Assembly (NCBI GenBank): GCA_037962975.1
Contig: CM075676.1
Location: 31,305,001-31,369,000, forward strand
Reading direction: 5' to 3'
DNA length: 64,000 nt
From: Clitoria ternatea
Lineage: Eukaryota; Streptophyta; Magnoliopsida; Fabales; Fabaceae
Position numbers and translations under genes: made by a program. The notes below the pieces were generated by a model that worked only from the letters and a program-made list of their open reading frames with translations, was not told the DNA's origin and did no database searches. Shown piece after piece: positions 35,046 through 46,058 of this stretch (positions are counted from its first letter, which is position 1; the number at the start of each line of letters is the position of its first letter).

Positions 35046-37726
35046 ATGAGAGGAAAGAGGGCAGGGTCACGTTCTAGGGTTTCTGTTCATCCCATGTTTT
35101 CTGACATTGAGAGTGGAGATGATGCTTTTTATACTGGGAGGGACTCGACGTTTTATAGCAGCGTGGAGTACTTTAGTAATGCTGTACATTCATTTGTGTC
35201 AGGAGGTGTTTCCCATACACAAGTGCTGACTATGGCAGAGTGCAGAAATGTTGTATTGCATGGGTTGGATTGGGAGAAAACACTCGAGAATGACCCTTAC
35301 TGTTGGGTTGAGGAAGATGTCAAGGATGCTTCCTCTCGACATGCGACGACAAGCGGAGGGGTAGTGGAGTTGCCTGTTCCGGTATGGAAGGACGAGAAAT
35401 ATGAGGATAGGTTCATCGTCCGTTCACCCAAGACGTATGAACGGGTCTGCCATCGTCCTCAGGATAATCGTACCATATATATGTACGATATTCTGTTCAC
35501 CCAGTTAGGGGTGCGCTTCCCATTGAATAAATTCCAGATGGGTGTGCTTAGGTTTTTGGATTGTGCCCCTTCCCAGCTGCATCCGAATGGTTGGGGAATA
35601 GTTCGCAGTTTTGAGGTGATGGCTGAACATTTGGGGTTTACGCCTACGGTGGCGTTGTTTTTCTCCTTCTGCCGCATTATGAGGAGAGTAAATACGAAAA
35701 CCGGCGGCATGGGTTTTGTGACTCTCCGGGCGGAGCCAAAGATTTTGAATTTTAAGGCGTTTGCTGACTCCGCCAAAGAAGGCGGACTTCATTTCAGGAT
35801 GAGTTTCGTGAAGGTATCCGTCAGGAAGGGCAAACCTGTCTTTTGGCGGAATAAGGAGGGTGTTGACAAATTCCCAGTGGCATGGACGCATGAGCATTTT
35901 CTCTTAACCAAACGAGCGTATGAGGTTGAAGAGGGTGCTCTATCGGCGGCGTCTGTGGAAGTACTCCGGATTTTGAAGGAGTACAACTCCGTCCACAAGC
36001 TGATTCTTTGCCGAAGGCTGCTTGGGCGGGATGCTCAAGGATATTTGAGTAATATTATGAACAATTTACAATGTGATTGAGTGTTTCCTCTACCTTGCAT
36101 TTTCTAACTGAATCTTCATTTTGTTATTTTGCAGGAGAAATCGCGGAGTTCCCTGGGATGGACCGTATTAAGCAGATGCAAATGAGCCGCAGGGAAAGGA
36201 ACGCGGAGAATAATGTGCAGCCCAGGAGGAGTTTGACTGCTGCTCTCACAAAGACCCTTCCCTTCCCTGTCTCCACCAACATAGCAAATTTTGAAGGTGG
36301 TGCAGGATCTTCAGCAGCTGCTGTTGAAAGGCGTTCTAAAAAACGCCAAGAACCAGAAGCTGCTGAAGAAGAAGAGGAAATAGACCTCCAGCCTTTGCAA
36401 AGAAGGAGGACTAAGGGCAAGAAGAGGGCTGAGGCGGGGACGTCAATTGATGCCGCCATTGATTTGGAGGAGACTCCGGAAGTACCTGTTGTGGGTACTT
36501 CTGCTGCTACGGGCGGAGCTGAAGGCATTCTCGAAGAAGATGTCGAGGGGGAACAAGCGGAGGGATTGCAAGCTGCTTCTGGCCAGGATATGGGGGACGA
36601 GACTGAGGGAATTCAAATCTCCCCAGTCCGCCTGTCTGAGGATCCCGCCCTGAGTTTGACCACTCGAGGTACAGCAGTTTTCCCGATTGATGTGCCAGGG
36701 GAATCATCCAGGCGGTTGGTCTCTTTGCCTGAGGCGGGGTCTCGCTTGAATCCCTTTCTGTACTTCACGAATATAGGATCCCGTCAAGCAGAGAGGCGTG
36801 ATCCAGAATACATCCTCCGCCCCGACATCGACTTTGACGAGATTCCGGAGGGAGCAGCAGCTGCGAGGTGGCACCTTGCAGAGATAGATGGTTTCCTGGC
36901 CTCTGTCCCTCGGATAGCTGACGTTGCTGCCGAGGCCAACATGTTCCAGGCGTCTTACCACGAGTCTGTGGAAAAGATTCGTGGCTTGGAACATGACAAT
37001 GAGCAGCTGTCGGAGGTGATCAAGGCGAAGGATAAACATCTTGACACCGCCGATGCTAACATCAAGAAGCTGGAGGAGGAGCTGGCTCGGGTGAGAGCTG
37101 ATAACGCTTTGCTGGAGAAGCAGGTCTCCGGCTTAAGAGAGCAAAATAAAAAACTGGGCGAGGAGGTGAATGGCCTGATCCAGGTGAGGGCTGACAATAA
37201 TCTGCTAAAACAACAGATCTCAGACTTAATTCAACAGAAACAAAAATTGGGCGAGGATGCAAGTGAGCTCCAGCAGAGGTTGATTTTTCTTGAACTTGAT
37301 AAGGCCACTGCTGAAGATACCTGGGTGGCGGAGTTAGACCAAGCAGCTACTGCGTACACTAACCTTGAAAAACAGGTTGAAGTGTTGCAAGCTGAAAAAG
37401 CTACCTCTGAGGCCGTCAATGAAAAGCTTGACAAGGATTTACAATCCACGCTGGATGCGGCTGAGGCAGCGATTGATGATGCTTTCAGCATGGCTGTTCG
37501 TCAACTCCGTTACCGCAATCCAGGTGTTGCTCTAACCACCACAGGCATTCATCCTTATTATGAATTCATCCATGGAGAATTGATGGTGCCTGTTCAAGGG
37601 GGTCATGCTCCTGCGCCCAATGACGAATATGTTTTGGCGGACTTGCCTCCCTCTCAGAGTTTAAGCAAACCTGGTGAAGGTCAAGCCACCTCTGTCCAAC
37701 AAGAAGGGACGCCGTCCAACCCTTAA
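35046..37726 (+). CDS. Antisense accessory gene of the Tat element (two exons, 864 aa)
   Basis: Exon 1 is 35046-36048, the intron 36049-36134 (86 bp, GTAATA...TTTTGCAG) and exon 2 36135-37726; splicing keeps frame. The start is the first ATG followed by basic sequence (M-R-G-K-R). An upstream in-frame extension lacks an ATG near the predicted start of transcription. Residues about 150-210 contain P-L-N-K-F ... C-A-P-S-Q-L-H-P-N-G-W, resembling the 'putative gypsy type transposon' domain (Pfam PF04195) of plant retroelements. Exon 2 has acidic stretches, a basic patch near 36400-36430 (Q-R-R-R-T-K-G-K-K-R, possible nuclear signal) and a heptad-rich coiled coil (about 36955-37460). Maize Grande elements also carry an antisense gene in this position. 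The function is unknown. AATAAA lies at 37831-37836. Confidence 0.8.
36049..36134 (+). other. Intron of the antisense gene
   Basis: Donor TTGA then GTAATA, a pyrimidine-rich tract and TTTTGCAG acceptor. Without splicing, exon 1 ends at a stop near 36078. Splicing joins the two open frames in phase 1. Confidence 0.75.
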
Positions 37727-37830
37727 AGACCAGCTCCTGAGACCTTTCGCCAGCTTTTATTTTTTGAATTTTGTTAATATTGCCTTGTTCCAGGATAGGC
37801 TCTGGACTTTTATCAATTCTTGACAATATT

Positions 37831-37836
37831 AATAAA
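37831..37836 (+). terminator. Poly(A) signal of the antisense gene
   Basis: AATAAA about 105 bp after the stop codon, on the gene's strand. Confidence 0.55.
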
Positions 37837-37959
37837 GTATATTTCCTGCAAATTTATACTTGTTCATAGATGTAGTGTTTAAGTCCGTCGTATTTATGCC
37901 TTGTATAATGATATTGAGAAGGCGGAATATTTATCTGAGGACTTAATGAAATATGACTA

Positions 37960-40448
37960 AGTATAACGAGGCGGAATGGCCTTTTTGAGAATTTAACTGA
38001 AGTAATTTCAACAGTGAGGCGTAGTAACCTCGTGGGAATTTCGTTGAAATGATTTTAATAGTGAGGCGTAGTAGCCTCTTAGGAATTTCCAAGGAATAGA
38101 TTCCGTAAGAAGGCGGAGTGGTCTCTTAGGAATTTTAATGAAATGGATTCCGTAAGAAGGCGGCGTGGCCTCTTAGGAATTTCAATGAAATAGATTCCGT
38201 AAGAAGGCGGAGTGGCCTCTTAGGAATTTAAAGGGAATTGGATTCCGTAAGGAGGCGGCGTGGCCTCTTAGGAATTTCAATGAAATAGATTCCGTAAGAA
38301 GGCGGAGTGGCCTCTTAGGAATTTAAAGGGAATTGGATTCCGTAAGGAGGCGGCGTGGCCTCTTAGGAATTTCAATGAAATGGATTCCGTAAAAAGGCGG
38401 CGTGGCGTCTTAGGAATTTCCATGAATAGATTCCGTAAGAAGGCGGAGTGGCTTCTTAGGAATTTAAAGGGAATTCGATTCCGTAAGGAGGCGGCGTGGC
38501 CTCTTAGGAATTTCAATGAAATAGATTCCGTAAGAAGGCGGAGTGGCCTCTTAGGAATTTCAATGAAATAGATTCCGTAAGAAGGCGGACTGGCCTCTTA
38601 GGAATTTAAAGGGAATTGGATTCCGTAAGGAGGCGGCGTGGCCTCTTAGGAATTTCAATGAAATGGATTCCGTAAAAAGGCGGCGTGGCGTCTTAGGAAT
38701 TTCCATGAATAGATTCCGTAAGAAGGCGGAGTGGCCTCTTAGGAATTTAAAGGGAATTGGATTCCGTAAGGAGGCGGCGTGGCCTCTTAGGAATTTCAAT
38801 GAAATAGATTCCGTAAGAAGGCGGAGTGGCCTCTTAGGAATTTCAATGAAATAGATTCCGTAAGAAGGCGGAGTGGCCTCTTAGGAATTTAAAGGGAATT
38901 GGATTCCGTAAGGAGGCGGCGTGGCCTCTTAGGAATTTCAATGAAATGGATTCCGTAAGAAGGCGGCGTGGCGTCTTAGGAATTTCCATGAATAGATTCC
39001 GTAAGAAGGCGGAGTGGCCTCTTAGGAATTTAAAGGGAATTGGATTCCGTAAGGAGGCGGCGTGGCCTCTTAGGAATTTCAATGAAATAGATTCCGTAAG
39101 AAGGCGGAGTGGCCTCTTAGGAATTTAAAGGGAATTGGATTCCGTAAGGAGGCGGCGTGGCCTCTTAGGAATTTCAATGAAATGGATTCCGTAAAAAGGC
39201 GGCGTGGCGTCTTAGGAATTTCCATGAATAGATTCCGTAAGAAGGCGGAGTGGCCTCTTAGGAATTTAAAGGGAATTGGATTCCGTAAGGAGGCGGCGTG
39301 GCCTCTTAGGAATTTCAATGAAATAGATTCCGTAAGAAGGCGGAGTGGCCTCTTAGGAATTTCAATGAAATAGATTCCGTAAGAAGGCGGACTGGCCTCT
39401 TAGGAATTTAAAGGGAATTGGATTCCGTAAGGAGGCGGCGTGGCCTCTTAGGAATTTCAATGAAATGGATTCCGTAAAAAGGCGGCGTGGCGTCTTAGGA
39501 ATTTCCATGAATAGATTCCGTAAGAAGGCGGAGTGGCCTCTTAGGAATTTAAAGGGAATTGGATTCCGTAAGGAGGCGGCGTGGCCTCTTAGGAATTTCA
39601 ATGAAATAGATTCCGTAAGAAGGCGGAGTGGCCTCTTAGGAATTTCAATGAAATAGATTCCGTAAGAAGGCGGAGTGGCCTCTTAGGAATTTAAAGGGAA
39701 TTGGATTCCGTAAGGAGGCGGCGTGGCCTCTTAGGAATTTCAATGAAATGGATTCCGTAAAAAGGCGGCGTGGCGTCTTAGGAATTTCCATGAATAGATT
39801 CCGTAAGAAGGCGGAGTGGCCTCTTAGGAATTTAAAGGGAATTGGATTCCGTAAGGAGGCGGCGTGGCCTCTTAGGAATTTCAATGAAATAGATTCCGTA
39901 AGAAGGCGGAGTGGCCTCTTAGGAATTTCAATGAAATAGATTCCGTAAGAAGGCGGACTGGCCTCTTAGGAATTTAAAGGGAATTGGATTCCGTAAGGAG
40001 GCGGCGTGGCCTCTTAGGAATTTCAATGAAATGGATTCCGTAAAAAGGCGGCGTGGCGTCTTAGGAATTTCCATGAATAGATTCCGTAAGAAGGCGGAGT
40101 GGCCTCTTAGGAATTTAAAGGGAATTGGATTCCGTAAGGAGGCGGCGTGGCCTCTTAGGAATTTCAATGAAATAGATTCCGTAAGAAGGCGGAGTGGCCT
40201 CTAAGGAATTTCAATGAAATAGATTCCGTAAGAAGGCGGACTGGCCTCTTATGAATTTAAAGGGAATTGGATTCCGTAAGGAGGCGGCGTGGCCTCTTAG
40301 GAATTTCAATGAAATGGATTCCGTAAAAAGGCGGCGTCTTAGGAATTTCCATGAATAGATTCCGTAAGAAGGCGGAGTAGCCCCTTAGGAATTTCAATGA
40401 AATAGTATTCCGTAAGAAGGCGGAGTTGCCCCTTAGGAATTTCAATGA
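37960..40448. repeat. 47 bp minisatellite with higher-order structure
   Basis: About 50 copies of a roughly 47 bp unit containing GATTCCGTAAGAAGGCGGAG and CCTCTTAGGAATTT. The left end is degenerate (37960-38100). The middle repeats in blocks of six variants with a 283 bp period (for example starts at 38277, 38560, 38843), with one five-variant 236 bp block (38843 to 39079), then 283 bp periods to about 40167. Open frames on both strands (63 and 79 aa, repeated) are by-products of the array. Confidence 0.95.
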
Positions 40449-40600
40449 AGCACAATTTTACAAGTGTTGAACTTACTTGAACTTGTTGGGTAGTGCTTGA
40501 GTTTGTTTCTCATGTACTCCGTAAAACGTTGGGAGTTAAGCAGGGTCAAGTTTTGGATGGAATGTTCATCCTTTTGCATTTTGATTGGAGTGCGACTCCT
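40449..40600. other. Spacer between the two tandem arrays
   Basis: Unique sequence with no visible feature. Confidence 0.4.
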
Positions 40601-41100
40601 TCGAGGCGGTATGGTGCAGCATATAGCTGTGACACCAATTCATCCTGCAAGAATTTGGTTAAACCTTCGAGGCGGTAAGGTGCAGCATATAGCTGTGACA
40701 CCAATTCAACCTACAAGAAATTGGTTAAACTTTCGAGGCGGTATGGTGCAGCATATAGCTGTGACACCAATTCATCCTGCAAGAATTTGGTTAAACCTTC
40801 GAGGCGGTATGGTGCAGCATACGGCTGTGACACCAATTCAACCTGCAAGAAATTGGTTGGGGTTAGCGTGGTGCAGCATATAGCTGAGACACCAGCTCTT
40901 CCCACAAGAAGCCTGCAGGACCTTGGGGGTGAATTAGTGCAGCATATAGCTGTGACACTAGTTCTTTCCATAGGCGGCCTGCAGGACCTTGGGGTCGGTA
41001 TGGTGCAGCATATAGCTGAGACACCAATCCTTTCCCCCCAAGGAGTTTTCTGTACCTTAGGGTCGGCATGGTGCAGCATATAGCTGAGACACCAATCCCC
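40601..41100. repeat. 66 bp tandem array (GGTGCAGCATATAGCTG unit)
   Basis: Four units of 66 bp (starts at 40601, 40667, 40733, 40799, each TCGAGGCGGTA), followed by three or four diverged units that keep TGCAGCATATAGCTG(T/A)GACAC to about 41095. Because 66 is divisible by three, long open frames exist on both strands (40497-40883, 40711-41142, 40721-41083); I treat these as artefacts. Confidence 0.9.
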
Positions 41101-41399
41101 CAAGGAGTTTTTGTTGACTCCGTTTGTGAAGCGGCGTTGCATGTTGGTTGATCTTTATGGAATAAAGAGTTATGCGTTTGTGCTTCAATTTTAGAGTCGT
41201 TTTATCTGCATGGGAATAAATTCTGCCATGGATAATCAACTCAGAGTTAGAGTGAAGATTAAATGCAGGAAGGCATTTCATTGAGAATGGAATTACATAA
41301 AAGATTGAGTTGGGAGATATCTTTTCGAAACCTTTTCAAGGAAAGCATACAGAGGAGGATCCTTAAGCTAGGAATAAAAGATCATACCGTATTACCCAA
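41101..41399 (-). other. Non-coding spacer between pol and the tandem arrays
   Basis: No further domain follows the integrase C-terminus. Nothing recognised here. Confidence 0.5.
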
Positions 41400-44300
41400 C
41401 TAACTGTAATATATGCGTAAATTCAAAATGTTCCATTTATTTCTGACCGGAGTGCCATCCAAGTTCTCTAGGCGGTATGTACCCTTGCCCAAGACCTCGG
41501 TGACTCGGTATGGACCTTCCCAATTTGGTGCCAACTTGCCTTGGTGAGCAAATTTGTTGCCAATGTTGGCCCTTCTCAGGACCAAATCTCCCTCTTTGAA
41601 ACGGCGTTCACACATGCGTGCGTTATACCGTTTGGCGGCCTTTGCTTTGACAGCTTGATCTCTCACAAAGGCTTCCTCTCTCAACTCCGCAAAAACCTCC
41701 AATTCGTGTGCGAGGTTCTGTTGATTGGCTTCCTCATTGAAATAGAGGACTCGAGCTGAGGGGGCTGTTAATTCAATGGGAATGACCGCCTCGACTCCAT
41801 ATGTCAGCCGATATGGAGATTCATTCGTAGTGGAGTGTGGGGTGGTTCTATATGCCCATAAAACGTGGCATAACTGATTTGCCCAGTCTCCCTTTGCCTC
41901 ACCAAGGCGTTTTTTGAGGCCCTTCAAGATTTCTCTGTTGGCGACCTCAGCTTGTCCATTGGTTTGAGGGTGTTCCACAGAAGAGAAAATCTGCGTGATG
42001 CTGAGATTTTCTAAGAGTTCAGTGAACTTGCGATCTGTGAACTGGGTGCCATTATCAGTGACTATGCGTTCGGGGACTCCGAAACGTGCAATGATATTCT
42101 CATAGACGAATCTTCGAGTCCTGGCTGACGTTATGTGCACCACTGCCTCTGCCTCAATCCATTTGGTGAAATAATCAACACCAACTATCAGGTATTTGAT
42201 ACCGCCGGGCGCAGTTGGGAATGGACCTAGAATATCCATACCCCATTGATAGAAAGGCCAGGGTGTCACTGATGATGACATTTCCTCAGCTGGGGTATGG
42301 TGAAAATTTGCGAATCGTTGACATTGATCGCATTTTTGAACATATGAGGCAGTGTCTTGCTTCATAGTGGGCCACCAATACCCCGCCCTGAGGATTTTTC
42401 TCACTAGACTTCGTGCCCCTGGATGATGTCCACACTGCCCTTCATGGACTTCTTCCAAAACAGCTTGCACCTCGTTTTCATTTATGCAAATTAAGTATGG
42501 GACAGAAATTCCTCGGCGGTATAGCTGCCCATCTAGGAGCGTATAATAGGGTGCCTCCCTCCTTAGCTTCTTTCGCTCGAGATCATCCGTGGGTAATTGT
42601 CCATTAACAAGATAACGAACTATTGGTGTTACCCAGGAGTTATCATCAACGGGGCGGCTTTTAATCATATGAATTGAAGAGGGAAGGGATATACTTGGCT
42701 CGGCCAGAGTACTCTGTACAACCGTGGTTGTACACCCCGCCTTCTTTGTGCTGGCTAATCTGGACAGGATATCAGCACGCGTATTTTCTTCGCGAGGTAC
42801 ATGCTTGAAAGTTACTTCATCGAAGCGCTGTTTCAACTCATTGACGCAGTCTAGATATTGTTGCAGTAGAGGTTCTTTAGCCTGATACTCACCAAGAATT
42901 TGTGAGATGACTAGTTGAGAATCACTGCATAGGGTGACAGTTTTGGCCCCAATATCTTGTGCTGCTCTGAGTCCGGCTAAACAGGCTTCGTACTCCGCCT
43001 GATTGTTAGACGTAGTGAAGGTAAAGTGCAATGAAATTTCAAGATGTACCCCGTCATCACTTTCTACAACGATTCCTGCCCCACATCCTTTGCTGTTTGA
43101 AGACCCATCGACGTATACTGTCCAGTGTGAATGATCTGCATCTGGGCTAGAGCCTGTTAATTCAACTACGAAATCTGCTAGGACTTGTGCCTTGATAGCA
43201 GTTCTTGGTTCGTAGGATATGTCGAATTCAGAGAGTTCTATGGCCCATTTGATCATCCTTCCTGCCAAGTCTGGCTTGAACAATATAGTACGGAGTGGTA
43301 AGTCTGTACGAATCAGGATGGGATGTGCATGGAAATATGGTCTTAGACGTCGTGAGGCCCAAACAACTGCAAGTGCTGCCTTTTTAATCTTCTGATAGCG
43401 GCACTCTGCACCATGCAATGTTTTACCAGTGAAGTACACCGGTCGTTGGCCTTCGACTGTTTCTTTGACCAGTGCCACTGCCAGCGCTTCATCTGAAACA
43501 GACAAATAAACGATGAGTTGCTCACCTGGGCTTGGTTTTACCAGGATTGGAGGGCTGGCTAAGACATTTTTCAAGCTCTGGAAGGCCGCCTCTTGCTCTG
43601 GGCCCCAATTGAATTTTTTATCCTTCTTCAGCATCTTGTACAAGGGGAGAGAGCGATGAGCCATTTTTGGCATGAATCGTGCTAGAGCAGCGATTTTGCC
43701 ATTGAGGGATTGTACCTCTTTCAATGTTTTGGGGCTCTGCAACTCTTGTATCACACGACACTTGTCAGGATTAGCTTCTATGCCTCTTTGCGTTAACATG
43801 AAACCCAAAAATCTCCCCCCAGGCACAGCAAAGGTACATTTTAGTGGGTTGAGTCTCATGTTGTATTGCCGTAGGCGTTGAAAAATGAGGCGTAAGTCTT
43901 CAACATGGTCTCCTCCTTCTGGGGTTTTGGCGATAATGTCATCAATATAAACCTCCACCAGCTTTGTGTGCATGCCCTCAAAGACTTTGTTGATCATGCG
44001 CTGGTAGGTGGCCCCAGCGTTCTTCAGCCCAAATGGCATGACATTGTAGCAAAAGACCCCTCGGTCGTTGATAAATGCTGTTTTCTCCTGATCATCCTCG
44101 CACATTGGAATTTGGTTGTATCCGGAGTAAGCATCCATGAAGGATAGATACTTGTATCCTGATGAATCGTCAACCAGCCTGTCAATGTTGGGGAGAGGAT
44201 AAGGATCTTTGGGACAACATTTATTCAAATCAACGTAGTCTATGCACATGCGCCATTTGCCATTGGCTTTCTGCACCATAACCACATTGGACAGCCAAGA

Positions 44301-46058
44301 AGAGTAACGGAGTTCCCTGATGAACCCCGCCTTAAGGAGTTCTTCGGTTTGTTCGCAAGCAGCGTTTTGCTTAGCAGGACCCATACGCCGTTTCTTTTGT
44401 GCCACTGGCTTAGTTTCAGGATACACCGCCAGGCGGTGGCAACAGAAGTTAGGATCCATACCAGGCATGTCTGCGGCTGTCCAGGCAAAAATCTCCTTAT
44501 ATTCATGGAGGAGTGCAATCAGTCTCGCTTCCATGTTAGGCTCCAGCTTGTCATTAATGTTAGTTATTTGCTCCGGGGTGCTGCCCAAAACAATAGACTT
44601 GGAGCCACCTTCAGGAGTTGGTTTCAAAGGGTTCAGTGGGTCTATAGAAGACTCCGCCCTGGGATCAAGATCCACCAAGTTGACGGATGCCGCCGCACTG
44701 TTTCCTTCATTCAATTTCCTTTTCTTAGACATGGTTTCAAGCTTCACCATGTTAAGACTTAAATTGTAACAGTAACGAGCCATCTCCTGGTCACCCCTGA
44801 CGGATGAGACTTGATTATCTTTATCAATGAACTTGATTAACAAGTGGGGGGTTGAAACGATGGCTTCCATGGCATTCAGAGTAGGCCGCCCAATGATACC
44901 ATTGTATGGGGATTTAACATCAATGACGAGGACCCTGGATTTCACAGTCCTTGCTCCAGGTTCACCATCGAAGGTAATCCTTGTATCCAAGTAGCCTTTA
45001 GTAGGCTGTTTGGCGCCATTAAAGGCTGTGAGGTCCTGTGTGTAAGGCTGCAAATCAGCGTCAGTCAGTCCCATGCGTTTAAAACAGTCATAAAAAATAA
45101 CGTCGCAGGAACTTCCCTGGTCAACTAGGATGCGTTTTACATCCATATTAGCGATCACCGCAATGATCACTACTGCATCATCTCCCTCAGGGATGGTTGG
45201 GCCAAAATCATCATCTGTGAAAGTTATAGGCGGAGTCTGAACTCCGTCCCTGAATGGGCGATATTCTTTGTTCTTGCCCTGCACAGATAAGATCATACGA
45301 TGATGATTTTTCCGGGCGTTGTTTGAGGGTCCGCCTCCTGCGAAGCCTCTAGCAATCATGTCCACCACCTGCCTTTTACCTCGCGACCTAGGTTCAGGGC
45401 TCGGTTCTCGTTGGGCGGACTCCAAAACAATGCCTTTTTGTTTCTCTGACACCGCCGTACGCTTTGGTTCCCGAGTACTATCAGGATCCGGAGAGCGATC
45501 ACGATGTCGTTTTTCAAACTTCTCAGGCTCATCATGAGATTTGCCTTTGAACAGGTAATGTTTCAGTTTACCTTCTCGAATGAGCACCTCAATAGTATTT
45601 TTGAGTTGCTTGCATTCTTCCGTGGTGTGGCCCACTGATTCATGGAATTCACAATATTTCCTTGGGTTTCCACCGCGCCTGATTGGGGGTGGACGTTGAA
45701 TTCCATAAACATTGAGGGTGGTCCATCCTATCTCACGCAAGATTTGCTCGCAGGTTGTGTTCAGTGGTGCATAGTGAGCAAAATTGAACACGCGTCTTTC
45801 TTGCTGTTTAAAAGGTTGGTTCCCTACTTTGTCTCTTTGGTTGGATTTGTCATTCTTCAACAATTTATCTTTCCCTTTGTCTTGGGATGGAGTTGCAGGG
45901 AGTGGTTTGCTGCGAGATGCAGTGGCTTCCAGATGCATCTCAATACCCACGTACTTAGATGCCTTCCTGCGAAATTCCTCCATCGTAGTTGGAGGTCCCT
46001 TTGCCAAAGACAAAGCGAAAGGTGACTTTGGTTGCATAGCTTCTATGAGAATATGCAA
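41400..46058 (-). CDS. Tat-lineage Gag(C-part)-Pro-RT-RH-aRH-Integrase polyprotein
   Basis: Open for 1552 codons. Residues 136-149 form the Tat gag zinc-knuckle variant (Y-C-E-F-H...H-T-T-E-E-C). Protease: D-Q-G-S-S at 313-317 (Gln instead of Ser/Thr, as in many Tat elements) and G-I-I-G-R at 387-391. Reverse transcriptase has Y-I-D-D at 704-707. The first RNase H (about 850-965) has lost the usual D-A-S motif (V-Y-L-S-V-S-D). A second, archaeal-like RNase H (about 979-1102) has Y-V-D-G-S-S, N-N-Q-A-E-Y-E, C-S-D-S-Q and A-D-I-L-S-R. Integrase has H/C zinc residues (1205-1246) and D1275, D1335, E1371 with D-35-E spacing. A GPY/F-like end (E-G-P-Y) follows. No chromodomain. The frame continues directly from gag across one amber codon. 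Confidence 0.95.
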   Translation of the reverse strand: MHILIEAMQPKSPFALSLAKGPPTTMEEFRRKASKYVGIEMHLEATASRSKPLPATPSQDKGKDKLLKNDKSNQRDKVGNQPFKQQERRVFNFAHYAPLNTTCEQILREIGWTTLNVYGIQRPPPIRRGGNPRKYCEFHESVGHTTEECKQLKNTIEVLIREGKLKHYLFKGKSHDEPEKFEKRHRDRSPDPDSTREPKRTAVSEKQKGIVLESAQREPSPEPRSRGKRQVVDMIARGFAGGGPSNNARKNHHRMILSVQGKNKEYRPFRDGVQTPPITFTDDDFGPTIPEGDDAVVIIAVIANMDVKRILVDQGSSCDVIFYDCFKRMGLTDADLQPYTQDLTAFNGAKQPTKGYLDTRITFDGEPGARTVKSRVLVIDVKSPYNGIIGRPTLNAMEAIVSTPHLLIKFIDKDNQVSSVRGDQEMARYCYNLSLNMVKLETMSKKRKLNEGNSAAASVNLVDLDPRAESSIDPLNPLKPTPEGGSKSIVLGSTPEQITNINDKLEPNMEARLIALLHEYKEIFAWTAADMPGMDPNFCCHRLAVYPETKPVAQKKRRMGPAKQNAACEQTEELLKAGFIRELRYSSWLSNVVMVQKANGKWRMCIDYVDLNKCCPKDPYPLPNIDRLVDDSSGYKYLSFMDAYSGYNQIPMCEDDQEKTAFINDRGVFCYNVMPFGLKNAGATYQRMINKVFEGMHTKLVEVYIDDIIAKTPEGGDHVEDLRLIFQRLRQYNMRLNPLKCTFAVPGGRFLGFMLTQRGIEANPDKCRVIQELQSPKTLKEVQSLNGKIAALARFMPKMAHRSLPLYKMLKKDKKFNWGPEQEAAFQSLKNVLASPPILVKPSPGEQLIVYLSVSDEALAVALVKETVEGQRPVYFTGKTLHGAECRYQKIKKAALAVVWASRRLRPYFHAHPILIRTDLPLRTILFKPDLAGRMIKWAIELSEFDISYEPRTAIKAQVLADFVVELTGSSPDADHSHWTVYVDGSSNSKGCGAGIVVESDDGVHLEISLHFTFTTSNNQAEYEACLAGLRAAQDIGAKTVTLCSDSQLVISQILGEYQAKEPLLQQYLDCVNELKQRFDEVTFKHVPREENTRADILSRLASTKKAGCTTTVVQSTLAEPSISLPSSIHMIKSRPVDDNSWVTPIVRYLVNGQLPTDDLERKKLRREAPYYTLLDGQLYRRGISVPYLICINENEVQAVLEEVHEGQCGHHPGARSLVRKILRAGYWWPTMKQDTASYVQKCDQCQRFANFHHTPAEEMSSSVTPWPFYQWGMDILGPFPTAPGGIKYLIVGVDYFTKWIEAEAVVHITSARTRRFVYENIIARFGVPERIVTDNGTQFTDRKFTELLENLSITQIFSSVEHPQTNGQAEVANREILKGLKKRLGEAKGDWANQLCHVLWAYRTTPHSTTNESPYRLTYGVEAVIPIELTAPSARVLYFNEEANQQNLAHELEVFAELREEAFVRDQAVKAKAAKRYNARMCERRFKEGDLVLRRANIGNKFAHQGKLAPNWEGPYRVTEVLGKGTYRLENLDGTPVRNKWNILNLRIYYS

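Noticed and set aside
35459..37491. Minus-strand frames opposite the antisense gene (for example 35505-35897, 36124-36528)
   Set aside because: They are shadows of the plus-strand exons, whose splicing, composition and domains are better supported.
37960..40448. Possible CRISPR array or coding tandem-repeat protein
   Set aside because: The units are contiguous with no unique spacers, lie inside a plant retrotransposon, and the repeated 63/79-codon frames on both strands follow from the repeat itself.
40497..41142. 120-143 aa frames on both strands
   Set aside because: They arise from the 66 bp array, whose period is divisible by three.
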